A DNA stretch of 64,000 nucleotides from Roseiarcus sp963770275 (GTDB taxonomy: Bacteria > Pseudomonadota > Alphaproteobacteria > Rhizobiales > Beijerinckiaceae): contig CAVYPD010000041.1 of the NCBI GenBank assembly GCA_963770275.1, forward strand, positions 30,385 through 94,384, given 5' to 3'. The translations under genes were made by a program, and so were the position numbers. Shown here piece after piece: positions 27,849 to 37,675 of this stretch; the stretch's first letter is position 1; each line of letters starts with the position of its first letter. Below the pieces are notes generated by a model, which was given only the letters and a program-made list of their open reading frames with translations, was not told the DNA's origin and did not search any database.

Positions 27849-29367
27849 ATGATGCGCGCCTCGGTTATCGCCAATCGGGACTACAAGATCGCGACAATCG
27901 ACGACCGCCTGTATGGCGCCTTTCTCGAGCATCTGGGGCGGGCGATCTATACCGGGATCTACGAGCCGGATCATAAAAGCGCCGACGCCAACGGGATGCG
28001 CAAGGACGTCATCGAACTCGTTCGCGAACTCAAGGTCCCGATCGTTCGCTATCCCGGCGGCAATTTCGTCTCGGCCTACAATTGGGAAGACGGGGTTGGC
28101 CCACGCGAGAAGCGGCCGACACGACTCGACCTCGCGTGGCATACGTCCGAGTCCAACCAGGTCGGCGTGCACGAGTTTGCGGAATGGTGCCAGTCCGCAG
28201 GCACGGAGATGATGCTGGCCATCAATCTCGGTTCGCGCGGGCTCGATCATGCGCGCAACTTCGTCGAATACGTCAACGGCCCGACCGGCAGCGCGTGGGG
28301 CGATCTGCGCAAGGCGCATGGACGCGCCGAGCCGTTCGGCGTCAAGCACTGGTGTCTTGGCAACGAGATGGATGGACCGTGGCAGGTCGGGCACAAGACC
28401 GCCGACGAATATGGCCGCCTCGCCAACGAAGTGGCGAAGACGCTCCGCGCCTTCGATCGTTCGCTCGAACTCATCGTGTGCGGCTCGTCAAACGCCGATA
28501 TGAAGACCTATCCTGAGTGGGAGCGCATCGTCCTCGAGCACACTTACGACGCGGTCGATCACATCTCGCTGCACATGTATTTCGCCAATCGAAGCAAGAA
28601 CGCCGCCGAATATCTCGCGCTCAACGCGAAGCTCGACGCCTATATCGACGCCATCGCCTCGACGATCGAATTTGTCCGCGCCAACAAGCGCAGCCGCAAG
28701 CGGGTGACGATCTCCTTTGACGAATGGAACGTCTGGTATCATTCCAACGTGCAGGATCGCGAGATCCTCGGTGGCGCCAAAGGGTGGCCGCATGCGCCGC
28801 GGTTGCTCGAGGACATCTACAATTTCGAGGACGCGCTGCAGGTCGGCTGCATCCTCAACACCTTCATCCGCCGCTCCGACGTGGTGAAGATCGCCTGCAT
28901 CGCGCAACTGGTGAACGTCATCGCCCCGATCATGACCGAGCCGGGCGGCGCGGCATGGCGTCAGACGATTTTCTATCCCTATTTCTTCGCCTCCGTTTAC
29001 GGGCGCGGCGAAGCGCTCCAGCTCAGCGTCAAGTCGCCGGGCTATGATTCTGCAGGTCGCCGACAACGTTCCCTATCTCGACATTTCCGGCGTTCACGAC
29101 GAGGCGAGCCGCACGCTGACGTTTTTCGCCGTCAACCGGCACGCCAGCGAGTCGCTCGACCTCGAGCTCGACCTGCAAGGGTTCGGCAAGGCCAGGATCG
29201 TGGATCACCAGGTGATGACGAACGCCGACCTCGAGGCCGTGAACACCTTAAGCGCGCCGCTCGCCGTTGCGCCAAAGAAGGGGTCGGGCGCGGAGGTCAA
29301 GGACGAACGCCTGACCGCGAAACTGCCGCCCTATTCCTACCAGATGCTGCGCCTCGCTCTCGCTTAG
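27849..29367 (+). pseudogene. Alpha-L-arabinofuranosidase (GH51), one frameshift
   Basis: About 500 aa when the frames are joined; would release terminal arabinofuranose from arabinan or arabinoxylan oligosaccharides in the cytosol. GH51 landmarks are IYEPDHKSADANGMRKDVIE, VRYPGGNFVSAYNWEDGVG, acid/base Glu in HWCLGNEMDGPWQ, HMYFANRSKNAAEY and nucleophile Glu in ISFDEWNVWY. The frame shifts near 29055, where one extra G splits GYDSA-VADNVPYLDIS; the correct C-terminus continues to KLPPYSYQMLRLALA. ATG 27849 or 27852, with AGGAGGG just ahead. Confidence 0.85.
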
Positions 29368-29369
29368 AC

Positions 29370-30155
29370 TTAGAACCCGAGAACCGTCGCGTTGATCGAG
29401 GCTTCGAGACCCCCGTCGACCGGCAGATTGGCGCCGTTGATCCATCGCGCGGCGTCGGAGCAGAGGAACAGCACCGCCGGCGCGATGTCGGGCGCGGACC
29501 CGGCGCGGCCGACTCGCGCGATGTCGTCGTCAACACGCGGATCGCCGAAGATCTGGCGGAATTCCTTGAGGATCGGCGTCGCGACTGGGCCCGGGCTCAC
29601 CGCGTTGACCCGCAATCCGCGGTCCTTGAAGAGCGGCTGATTCGCCGCCCGCATCGTCCATAGGAGCAGGAGCTCCTTCGACAGCGGATAGGCCTCCCCG
29701 TCCGGAACCTCGTGCGCTGCGAGAAGCTCGGCGAGATCTGGAAACCCGGGCGCGCTCACGAACGCCTTCGCGCGCTCGAGATTGGCGCGCCAGCCGTAGC
29801 CAGCGATCGACGCGACGTTGACCACCGCGCCGCCCTCGCGCAGCCTCGGCGCGAGGCTTTGAGTCAATTCGCGAAGCCCATAAAAGTTGATTGCAAGCGT
29901 CTTGGCCGCGCCAATCATGCCGGACACGCCAGCGACGTTGCACAAGGCGTCGAAGCGCTGCGGCAGCGTCTGCACAATCTCGGCTACGCCTTGAGGTGAG
30001 CCAATATCCGCCTTGATGAAAGCGTCAAGCGGCCGAGTGGGTTCATTGATGTCGACGCCAATGATGTCGGCGCCGAGCGCCTGGGCGAGTTCGCCGACCC
30101 GCGAGCCGATGCCGGACGAAATTCCGGTGATGACGATCGTCTTTCCCAGAAGCAT
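29370..30155 (-). CDS. SDR oxidoreductase (coniferyl-alcohol-dehydrogenase-like)
   Basis: Classical short-chain dehydrogenase of 261 aa. The cofactor site is IVITGISSGIGSRVGELAQA and GVDIN (Asp suggests NAD). NVAGVSG, VVNVASIAGYGW and the YxxxK pair in EAYPLSKELLLLW follow, then VNAVSPGPVATPI and WINGANLPVDGGLEAS. The overall pattern resembles coniferyl-alcohol and 3-alpha-hydroxysteroid dehydrogenases, which lack the usual long middle region. The start ATG 30155 is one base after the livM stop, with GGGAGGGGG inside livM. It may act on the compound the Liv-type transporter imports, perhaps an aromatic or branched alcohol. Confidence 0.82.
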   Translation of the reverse strand: MLLGKTIVITGISSGIGSRVGELAQALGADIIGVDINEPTRPLDAFIKADIGSPQGVAEIVQTLPQRFDALCNVAGVSGMIGAAKTLAINFYGLRELTQSLAPRLREGGAVVNVASIAGYGWRANLERAKAFVSAPGFPDLAELLAAHEVPDGEAYPLSKELLLLWTMRAANQPLFKDRGLRVNAVSPGPVATPILKEFRQIFGDPRVDDDIARVGRAGSAPDIAPAVLFLCSDAARWINGANLPVDGGLEASINATVLGF

Positions 30156-30156
30156 G

Positions 30157-31218
30157 TCAGCCCCCTCCCTGACGCTCGTTCTTGGTTTCCGCGCCGCCGC
30201 TCGCTCGAGTGGCGGCTCCATCAGGGCTCGCGAAGCGGAGGCGGTAGCCGACCGGCAGAAGTCTGAGCGAGGTGCGATCCTCGATCCAGCCCCAGATGCC
30301 GCGCGGGAAGAGAAGCGCAAAAATAAGCGCGGTCGCGCCGAGGCCGACGAGATACCAGACGCCCATGTCGCCAAACCAGGTTTCGATCGCGAAAAAGATG
30401 ACGGCGCCGAGAATCGCGCCCTCGAAGGTCCCCAATCCTCCAACCAGCGCCATGAAGATCATGTACGCCGTCCATAGCGGACTGAAATAAGCCTTCGGCT
30501 GGAAGGTGAGCGCCGTCGCCACCCACAGAGCGCCCGCCATCGCCGCGCCGAAGGCCGAGAGCGTGAACACGAGCCGCTTGGCGCTCATGACCCGCACGCC
30601 GATCGATTCCGCCGCCTCCTCATTGTCGCGGATCGCCTGGATCGCCGCGCCGAGCGGGCTACGCAGCAGGCGGAAGACGATCGCAAGCAGGCCGGCCATC
30701 GCGCCGAGCGCGCACCAATAGGTGAGCGCTCGCCGGCTGTCGTTTGCGTAGGCGTTGAGTTCGATCAGGGAAGTGCCGGTTTCGCCGCGCACGAGCGTGT
30801 CGAGGTTGACCAGGAGATGCGCCAATTCCGACACCACCCACATGCCGATGGCGAATTCGCCGCCCTTGAGCCTGAGCATGAGGAGTGACAGGGGCCAGGA
30901 CAGCGCGCCGACGATGAGCGCGCCTAGGAAGAGCGACGGATAGACGCTCACTCCCAGATCGGCGAGACGGATCGCGGCATAGGCGCCGAGTCCAAAGAAG
31001 GCCTGTTGGCCGATCGACACCAGGCCGCAGAATCCGACCAGCGCGTTCCACATCAGGGCCAGGATGACATAGATGAACAGTGTCGTGAGCTTGTCGACGG
31101 CGTTGGCGCTGAAGATGGCCGGTCCGACCGCCAGCAGGGCGATAATGACGGCGGTCGCGGCGACCGCAATGCGCGACTCGGGCGTCCAGCGCTCGACGAC
31201 GGCGGCGCCCGCGCTCAT
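30157..31218 (-). CDS. livM: Liv-type ABC transporter permease (LivM-like)
   Basis: Permease of 353 aa. Hydrophobic segments begin RIAVAATAVIIALLAVGPAI, and the family core GFCGLVSIGQQAFFGLGAYA and AIRDNEEAAESIGVRVMSAK is present. GGLGTFEGAILGAVIFFAIE near the C-terminus is typical of LivM. ATG 31218 overlaps the LivH stop. Substrates of this HAAT family include branched-chain amino acids, amides and aromatic acids. Confidence 0.9.
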   Translation of the reverse strand: MSAGAAVVERWTPESRIAVAATAVIIALLAVGPAIFSANAVDKLTTLFIYVILALMWNALVGFCGLVSIGQQAFFGLGAYAAIRLADLGVSVYPSLFLGALIVGALSWPLSLLMLRLKGGEFAIGMWVVSELAHLLVNLDTLVRGETGTSLIELNAYANDSRRALTYWCALGAMAGLLAIVFRLLRSPLGAAIQAIRDNEEAAESIGVRVMSAKRLVFTLSAFGAAMAGALWVATALTFQPKAYFSPLWTAYMIFMALVGGLGTFEGAILGAVIFFAIETWFGDMGVWYLVGLGATALIFALLFPRGIWGWIEDRTSLRLLPVGYRLRFASPDGAATRASGGAETKNERQGGG

Positions 31219-32117
31219 GTTCGCATCGCCCCGCTGAAGGCGGTCCGGAGACGATAGCCGAGATCGCCGAAGAACAGTCGCGCAAATAGAACGGCAAGAA
31301 AGGCGAGGTGGCCAGCGATGAAGAAACCTTGCGGAGAGACGAGCGCGCCGAGGCTTTGCGCAACGCCAAGCACAATGCCGCCAACCAGCGTGCCCCATAG
31401 CGATCCCGCCCCGCCGATCACCGACGCCTCGAAGGCGAAGATGAGCTGCGGCGCTCCGGCATAGGGATCGAAGGTAGCGCGCATGCCAAGAAAAGCGCCG
31501 GCGACAGCGACCGTCGCCAATGCGATTGCGGCGGCGATCGCATTGACCCACCGCGCGTTGACGCCGACCAGCCCGACCGTGTCAGGATCCTCGGCGGTGG
31601 CGCGGATCGCGCGCCCCGTCAGCGTTCGGTTGAGAAAGATCTCAATTCCGCCGAGCAGCACGATCGCAACCGCCATCGTGAGCGCCGCGAGCTTGCCGAT
31701 CGAGATGTCGTCGCTGAGCGTCCAACTGTCATAGGAGAGGTCACCGATGTAAGGCGCGAGCGAGCGCGTGTCGGCGCCGAAACCCTGGAACAGGAGATTG
31801 TCGAGGATGATCGAAAGCCCGAAGGTCGAGAGCACAGGCACCAGCAACCCGCCGCGCGCGCTGCGTTCGAGCACGAGCCGCTGCAGCGCCCAGCCGATGA
31901 CAGCCATCAGCGGGATAACGAGGCCAAGGCCGAGAAACGGCTGCACGCCGAAACGATCAGCCAAAACGTAGAGAGCGTATGCCGCGAGCACCGCAAGGCT
32001 GCCGTGCGCGAGGTTGATGACGCCCATGACGCCGAACATGAAGGACAGGCCGCAAGCGATGAGCGCGTAATAGCCGCCGAGCAGAACGCCCTGAATGATC
32101 TGGTTGACGAAAATCAC
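31215..32117 (-). CDS. livH: Liv-type ABC transporter permease (LivH-like)
   Basis: Permease of 300 aa. Starts MIFVNQIIQGVLLGGYYALI and has GLSFMFGVMGVINLAHGSLA, the hallmark of LivH, plus ATAEDPDTVGLVGVNARWVN and GAGSLWGTLVGGIVLGVAQS. It overlaps livM downstream and livF upstream by four bases each, so the whole Liv set is translationally coupled. Confidence 0.9.
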   Translation of the reverse strand: MIFVNQIIQGVLLGGYYALIACGLSFMFGVMGVINLAHGSLAVLAAYALYVLADRFGVQPFLGLGLVIPLMAVIGWALQRLVLERSARGGLLVPVLSTFGLSIILDNLLFQGFGADTRSLAPYIGDLSYDSWTLSDDISIGKLAALTMAVAIVLLGGIEIFLNRTLTGRAIRATAEDPDTVGLVGVNARWVNAIAAAIALATVAVAGAFLGMRATFDPYAGAPQLIFAFEASVIGGAGSLWGTLVGGIVLGVAQSLGALVSPQGFFIAGHLAFLAVLFARLFFGDLGYRLRTAFSGAMRT

Positions 32118-32845
32118 GGCTGCAGCGCCTCGGCGCGCGATGATGTCCTCAGCCCGAAATAGGCTTCCGTGACCTGCTCTCGACTCAGCGTGTGCGTCGG
32201 CCCTTCGATCGCGATCGCGCCTTCGAGCATGCAGATGGTGCGGCTTGCGGTCGACATGGCGCGCTTCAGGTCCTGCTCGACCAGAAGCATGGCGACACCG
32301 GACGATTTCAGCGCCTCGAGCCGGACGTAAAGGCGATCGACCACCAGAGGCGACAGGCCCAGCGAAACCTCGTCGAGCAACAAAAGCTCGGGGTTCATCA
32401 TCAACGCGCGCCCAATCGCGGTTGCTTGCTGCTCGCCGCCCGACAATGTGCCGGCGAGGCTGCGGCGGCGGTCCTTAAGGTTGGGAAAGGCCTCCATCAC
32501 GGCGTCGAGCGTCCATGCGCCCGTTCGGCCGGCAGAGCGCGCGAGCTGGAGATTCTCTTCTACCGTGAGCCGGGCGAACAAGCGCCTACCTTCCGGAACA
32601 AGCGCAAGGCCTAGCGCGGCGCGCGCATGAGAGGGTCTTGCGCCAATGTCCTCGCCTTTGAAGGCGATCCGGCCTGCCGCGATTCGATGCGCGCCGGCGA
32701 TGGCGCGCAGGAGAGTGGTCTTGCCCGCGCCGTTGGCGCCGACAAGCGCGACGGTCTCGGCCTTCTCGATGCTCAGGCTAACGCCGCGCACAGCCTTAAG
32801 CTGGCCGTAGCCGGCTTCGAGACCTTCGATGGAAAGAAGCGTCAC
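32114..32845 (-). CDS. livF: Liv-type ABC transporter ATPase (LivF-like)
   Basis: ATPase of 243 aa: Walker A GANGAGKTT, LVPEGRRLFARLTVEENLQL (characteristic of LivF), signature LSGGEQQATAIGRALMM, Walker B LLLLDEVSLGLSP and LLVEQDLKRAM in the switch region (Glu-Gln in place of the usual His). The Walker B acidic residue is followed by Val rather than Pro, which is tolerated in this family. Overlaps livG and livH. Confidence 0.9.
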   Translation of the reverse strand: MTLLSIEGLEAGYGQLKAVRGVSLSIEKAETVALVGANGAGKTTLLRAIAGAHRIAAGRIAFKGEDIGARPSHARAALGLALVPEGRRLFARLTVEENLQLARSAGRTGAWTLDAVMEAFPNLKDRRRSLAGTLSGGEQQATAIGRALMMNPELLLLDEVSLGLSPLVVDRLYVRLEALKSSGVAMLLVEQDLKRAMSTASRTICMLEGAIAIEGPTHTLSREQVTEAYFGLRTSSRAEALQP

Positions 32846-33588
32846 ACCACGCCTCCGCCCAGATAAGCCTCAATCACGCGCGGATCGGCCATCACGCTTT
32901 GCGGCGGTCCGTCGGCGATGATGCGTCCCGCATCCATGCACACAAGGCGCTCCGCGACCTTAAGCAGGATGTGCACGATGTGCTCGATCCAGACGATCGC
33001 GATCTCGCGGGCTTTCAGTTCGAGGATGATGTCGACGAGCTCGTTCGCCTCTGCGTCCGTCAATCCGCCGCCGATTTCGTCCAAGAGCAGCACGGCGGGA
33101 TTTGTGGCGAGCGCGCGGGCGAGTTCGAGCCGCTTTCGATCGATGAGTCCGAGCGTCTCCGCGCGCCGGTTGGCGACGGCCGTCATGCCGGTCAGCGCAA
33201 GCGATTCAATTGTCGCCTCGTAGGCGCGTTCCCGCTCGAGCCCACCGCCATGCGCGGCGGCGGTGAAGACATTCTCGAACACCGTCATGCCGCTGAAGGG
33301 TCTTGGAATTTGGTGTGTGCGCGCGAGCCCTCGCCGGCATCGCTCCGCCGTCGATGCCAGGGTCACGTCTTCGCCGAGAAAGCGCACCCGTCCGCTGGTT
33401 GGCGCATGTGCGCCGACCAGCAGGCTAAGCAAAGTTGTCTTTCCGGCGCCGTTCGGCCCGACGATGCCCAAAGCTTCGCCGGCGCCGACCGAAAAGTCGA
33501 CCCCGTCGAGCACCAGGAGCGCGCCGAAGCTTTTGGTCAGGCCTTCCCCCTCGAGCAGAAGGCCGTCGGCTCGCGCGCCGGAGGTCAC
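32842..33588 (-). CDS. livG: Liv-type ABC transporter ATPase (LivG-like)
   Basis: ATPase of 248 aa. Walker A GPNGAGKTT, RTHQIPRPFSGMTVFENVFT typical of LivG, signature degenerated to ETLGLIDRKRLELARALA, Walker B VLLLDEIGGGLTD and WIEHIVHIL as switch region. DEIGGGL instead of DEPxxGL and LGLIDRK instead of LSYGxQ are noticeable departures from the consensus. They are seen in LivG paralogues linked to aromatic or amide transport. Follows the binding-protein gene by 13 bp. Confidence 0.87.
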   Translation of the reverse strand: MTSGARADGLLLEGEGLTKSFGALLVLDGVDFSVGAGEALGIVGPNGAGKTTLLSLLVGAHAPTSGRVRFLGEDVTLASTAERCRRGLARTHQIPRPFSGMTVFENVFTAAAHGGGLERERAYEATIESLALTGMTAVANRRAETLGLIDRKRLELARALATNPAVLLLDEIGGGLTDAEANELVDIILELKAREIAIVWIEHIVHILLKVAERLVCMDAGRIIADGPPQSVMADPRVIEAYLGGGVV

Positions 33589-33601
33589 GCGTGCGCCACC
33601 G

Positions 33602-34924
33602 TCAGCTGTTGAACGGCCTGAGTTTCGCTTGGATCGGGACCTTCGGGTCGGTTGCGTTCTCGGTCACCGGATAGTCGAGCGGGAATCGCGACCCCGCTGG
33701 CGCCTTGACCCATTGCGTGCCGATAATCGGGCCTGGGGAGACGTTAGGCACCGGTCCAGAGGTGAAGTCGATCGGACCATCGATCGTGACCGTCTTCAAA
33801 GTGGACATCGCCTTGGCGAGGGCTGCCTTGTTCGACGGATCGCCGCTCGCGGTCAGAGCCGCCGCGCCGGCGTCGAACAGCGCGAGCGTCGCGCCGAGCT
33901 GCTGCGTCCACATCTTGCCTGAGGCCTTCTCGTAGCCATCCGCGAGTTCGTCGCCGCTGACTCCCGTGAGCGAGGACTTATAGGGGAAGGCTTTGTGCCA
34001 ATAGGCCGCGCTCGCGAGGTTGTAGCCAAGATTGCCGAGCGACGTCACTTCGGAGGGGAAGAGCCCCGTCTTGGCGATCTGGGCGATCTTGACCATCTTG
34101 GTGTAGCCCTGCTGGGCCGCTTGGCGCCAAAACGCGGCGAAGTCGGGCGGGATCGGGAACGTGTTGAAGATCTCGCACTTCTCCGCCTTGAACTTCGCAA
34201 TCTGGGCCGAATAGTCGGTCGTGCCGTCTTCATAAGGGCCCGGATCGATGATCGTGAATCCGGCCTTGGCCAGAGCCGGCGCGAGATTTTCGCGGATCGC
34301 GTTGCCGTCGGCGTCGTTGGGATAAAGCACGCCGACCTTCTTGTTGGTCTCGATGAGGCTCCATTGCGAGACATAGGCCTTGAAGAATTCGCCGCCGCCG
34401 AAGCCAAAATGAAAAGTCCACTTGAACGGCGAAGGCTGGCCGGGCTTCGCGCCGCGCCCGAAGTACCAAGCCTCCCATGGCATGACCGTCGACATGCAGG
34501 GAACGCCCGCCGCCTCGCACGCGTCAGCGACCGGATTGATCGTCTCAGGGGTCGAGACGACCAGCATCATATCGATCTTGTCGGAGTTGATCAGCGTCTT
34601 CGCCAATTGACCGGCGCGCGATGGATCGGACTGGGTGTCGCGATCGAGGACGTTGACCCCGTAGGTCTTGTCGCCGACCTTGAGCCCAGAGGCGAGCGAC
34701 TTACGCGCGAGTTCGAGAATATAGCCATCGGTCTCGCCAAATCCGCCGAGCTTGCCGGTGCGCGGACTGATGAAGCCGACTTTAAGCGTCGTCTCGGGTC
34801 CGGCGGCGAAAGCGCCGTAAGGGCGGGCGGCGGCCGCGAGGCCCGCGGCGCCGGCGGACACGATCAGTCCGCGGCGCGATATTGGCTCGCCTCTGAGAGA
34901 GACGAGGGTGGATTTGGCTTTCAT
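33602..34924 (-). CDS. Liv-type periplasmic binding protein with Tat signal
   Basis: Binding protein of 440 aa. GGGAGGAAA precedes ATG 34924. The N-terminus EPISRRGLIVSAGAAGLAAA is a twin-arginine (Tat) signal, so it is exported folded. The mature part starts TTLKVGFISPRTGKLGGFGE, then ALAKAGFTIIDPGPYEDGTT and VGVLYPNDADGNAIRENLAP, the Peripla_BP_6 pattern. First gene of the five-gene Liv operon plus SDR. Ligand unknown; sequence divergence from LivK argues against simple branched-chain amino acids. Confidence 0.87.
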   Translation of the reverse strand: MKAKSTLVSLRGEPISRRGLIVSAGAAGLAAAARPYGAFAAGPETTLKVGFISPRTGKLGGFGETDGYILELARKSLASGLKVGDKTYGVNVLDRDTQSDPSRAGQLAKTLINSDKIDMMLVVSTPETINPVADACEAAGVPCMSTVMPWEAWYFGRGAKPGQPSPFKWTFHFGFGGGEFFKAYVSQWSLIETNKKVGVLYPNDADGNAIRENLAPALAKAGFTIIDPGPYEDGTTDYSAQIAKFKAEKCEIFNTFPIPPDFAAFWRQAAQQGYTKMVKIAQIAKTGLFPSEVTSLGNLGYNLASAAYWHKAFPYKSSLTGVSGDELADGYEKASGKMWTQQLGATLALFDAGAAALTASGDPSNKAALAKAMSTLKTVTIDGPIDFTSGPVPNVSPGPIIGTQWVKAPAGSRFPLDYPVTENATDPKVPIQAKLRPFNS

Positions 34925-35039
34925 GTGTTTCCTCCCGGGCGCCGTCCCTGCCATGAGGCCGGCGCATCCAAAGTCTCTACACGCTTCAGGCGCCAATCGA
35001 AAAGCCTGACGTCCCCGGCGCACCGGCGGAGACTTAAGC

Positions 35040-37544
35040 TCAGGCGAGACCGGCCCTCGTCTCATCCGAGCGGTTCATCGACGAGCGCGACGCAGCAATC
35101 GTGTGGATGGCGAGACGGATATCGCGATTGTCCTCCATGAACCGGTCGAAATCGACCTTCCGCAGCACCAGGAGCCGGCAATAGGTCATGGCGACGACAT
35201 CGGCTTGGCGCGTCATGCCGGTGAGAAGCGCCATTTCACCGAAGAGGTCGCCGCTGCCGAGCGGGATGCGGCGACCCGGAAAGACCACTTCGGCGGCGCC
35301 GGAGGCGATGAAGTAGCAGGCGTCACCCTCGTCCCCCTCGCGCACGATCAACTCGCGAGGCACCGCGAACCGGGCCTTGAGCAGCTTCTGCACCCGCTCG
35401 AGCTGCTGGTCGTTGAGATCGGCGAACAGATCGAGTCGCCCGATCAACTCGCGCGTATCGAGGCCAAGGTCGAAACGGGGCCGCGCTTCTCTCTTTCTGT
35501 CCTCGACGCTGCCCTTGAGGTCCTCATAGACCTCGGCCGCGATGAGACCTTCTTGAAACAGGGCGTCGTATCGCCCCATCTCGCGACGCATCGCTGATTG
35601 GCGCAAGAACCTGGCTTCGAGGGCCGCCGCGTATTGAGGATATTGACGACGCAACGCCTCGAGAGCGGCTGTCGTGCGCTTGAGGCGAACCTTGAGAATG
35701 ACGTCGATGAGCTCGACGACGCGCTCGCCGAAAATTGAGCGCGACCTAACGGCGTGCGCGCCCGTGAGCTCCTGGATCAACAGACGCGTAACGAGCAGCA
35801 TCTCGAAGCGGTCGCCGAGCCGGTCGGCGAGAAAACGCACGATCCCAAACCGGCGATAAAAGAAATAGGCGACGGCGAAAGAGAACGGAAAAGCGAGCGC
35901 AGCTTCGGCCCCCCGCTGGTATCCGAGACGTCCGCCGCTCCTCGCGCCTTCGCCCAGAGCTTCGGCGTTGCGCAACAGCGCCTGCACGGTGATCGGCGAG
36001 GCGGCTCGCTCCGCCATGATTTCAAGCGCCAGCATCCGTTCTTGGTTGCCGAGCGCCACCAAGCCGATCGCGAGGCGCTGATGATCCGTGAGGCTCGCTT
36101 CGGCGGTGGCGGGCGATTTTGCCGCCGCCATCCCGGCCTCATACGGCGCGAGCGCGCTGGTGACCGCTAAAAGAGAGATCTCATGCTCGCTAGCCGTCGA
36201 CCGAATTGTCTCAGCGACCTCGGTATAGGAGAGCGCCAACACCCGGTCGCGCAACGCCTGATCAACCGGCGACAGGCGATCGAGGCGCAGGAGACGGATA
36301 ACGAAGCGCAATGTCGTGCCGTTGATGAGCAGCGTGAACAGCACGAGGCCTGTGGCAAGCACCGCGACAAATCTTTGGATCTCAGGTTTTAGCGCCGGGT
36401 TCTCCGTGACAGCGAGCGCCAGCACCAAAGTCAGGGCGCCGCGCAAGCCGCCCCAGGCGATGGCGAGCTTATAGGCGGTGCTGATTGGTTCGGTGAGTTT
36501 GGCCAGGCTCAACAGCGGGAGGAGCAGGAAGAGCACGAGAATGCGCGCGGCGAACACGGCCACGATGAGCGCCGCCAGCAGCACGACATCGTGGAACTGC
36601 ATGTCGAGCAACAACTTCGGCACCAAGATGGAAGCCAGCACAAACACCAGCGAATGCGCCCAGAAGGCGATCTGCGCCCAGAGATCTCTAATGAACGACC
36701 AATTGTACGGGGTGATGCGCGAACGCCCAAAAGCACTCACCGTCAATCCGGCGCACAGCACGGCGACGACGCCGGAAACATGCACGACCTGTTCGGCGGC
36801 AATGAAGACGAGATAGGGAAGCGCGACGGTCAGCGTCGCTTCGGCCAATCGATCGTCGCGTGTCCAGGGGATCAGCTGCAACAACGCCCGCCCGGCCAGG
36901 AGGCCCAGAGCTGCGCCGCCGAAGAAGGAAACCAGGAACTGCTCCTCGCCAACGAGGAGGTTAGGTTGCTGTCCGGATACGATCACCCCCAGCAGCACCG
37001 TGAACATCACGATCGCCGCGGCGTCGTTCAGAAGCGCCTCGCCCTCGACAAGGCGGGTTAACCGCGCAACGGCGCCGACATCGCGGAATACCGCAATGAC
37101 CGCCGCCGGATCAGTGGTCGCCACCACCGAGCCCAGCAGCAGGCAAACCACCAGCGGCAGGCCTGCAATCGGCCAAAGCGCGAAGCCGACCACCGCGGTG
37201 CAGACGATGGTGGCGACGACAGCCAGCATCAGAATCGGCGCGGCGTCCTCGAGCATGCGCCGGACGTCGACCGTGATTGCGCCCTCGAAGACGAGCAGCG
37301 GCAAAAAGACATAAATGAAGGTCTCCGCGCCGACCGGCAGGTCGGCGAACAGCCCTGCGTAGTTGCCAAAGCGGTCGGAAACGGGCGCGTGGACCAAGAC
37401 AATCGAGACCGCGCCGATCGCCACTCCGATGACGGCGAGGAGCACCACCGGCGCAACCTTCAGGCGGACCGCCACCGGCTGGGAGACGGCGACGACCACA
37501 AGCAGGGTCGCAAGGACGGCTAGGAGCAGGACGATATTAAGCAT
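35040..37544 (-). CDS. CPA1-type Na+/H+ antiporter with cyclic-nucleotide-binding domain
   Basis: Protein of 834 aa. Residues 1-425 are a CPA1 (NhaP/SOS1-like) antiporter with a dozen hydrophobic segments and the ion-binding region LLGSVVATTDPAAVIAVFRD and VEGEALLNDAAAIVMFTVLL. A long cytosolic helical region follows. Residues about 700-815 are a cNMP-binding fold (LFADLNDQQLERVQKLLKAR, IVREGDEGDACYFIASGAAE, and the binding cassette LGSGDLFGEMALLTGMTRQA). The cassette has GEMAL but lacks the usual Arg-Ser/Thr-Ala pair, so ligand binding is uncertain. Monocistronic. Likely role: pH and sodium homeostasis with ligand or structural gating. Confidence 0.9.
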   Translation of the reverse strand: MLNIVLLLAVLATLLVVVAVSQPVAVRLKVAPVVLLAVIGVAIGAVSIVLVHAPVSDRFGNYAGLFADLPVGAETFIYVFLPLLVFEGAITVDVRRMLEDAAPILMLAVVATIVCTAVVGFALWPIAGLPLVVCLLLGSVVATTDPAAVIAVFRDVGAVARLTRLVEGEALLNDAAAIVMFTVLLGVIVSGQQPNLLVGEEQFLVSFFGGAALGLLAGRALLQLIPWTRDDRLAEATLTVALPYLVFIAAEQVVHVSGVVAVLCAGLTVSAFGRSRITPYNWSFIRDLWAQIAFWAHSLVFVLASILVPKLLLDMQFHDVVLLAALIVAVFAARILVLFLLLPLLSLAKLTEPISTAYKLAIAWGGLRGALTLVLALAVTENPALKPEIQRFVAVLATGLVLFTLLINGTTLRFVIRLLRLDRLSPVDQALRDRVLALSYTEVAETIRSTASEHEISLLAVTSALAPYEAGMAAAKSPATAEASLTDHQRLAIGLVALGNQERMLALEIMAERAASPITVQALLRNAEALGEGARSGGRLGYQRGAEAALAFPFSFAVAYFFYRRFGIVRFLADRLGDRFEMLLVTRLLIQELTGAHAVRSRSIFGERVVELIDVILKVRLKRTTAALEALRRQYPQYAAALEARFLRQSAMRREMGRYDALFQEGLIAAEVYEDLKGSVEDRKREARPRFDLGLDTRELIGRLDLFADLNDQQLERVQKLLKARFAVPRELIVREGDEGDACYFIASGAAEVVFPGRRIPLGSGDLFGEMALLTGMTRQADVVAMTYCRLLVLRKVDFDRFMEDNRDIRLAIHTIAASRSSMNRSDETRAGLA

Positions 37545-37675
37545 AGAGGCAGAGTCCTATCCGGTCGTCGCCTTGGGGGGCAAGGTTGCCCCGGCGTTCC
37601 GATGCGCAGAAGTGCCCGCATCCCGATGGCCCGCCTAAATCAGCGGCGACTGCGCCCACTGGCAATTCGTGCGGT

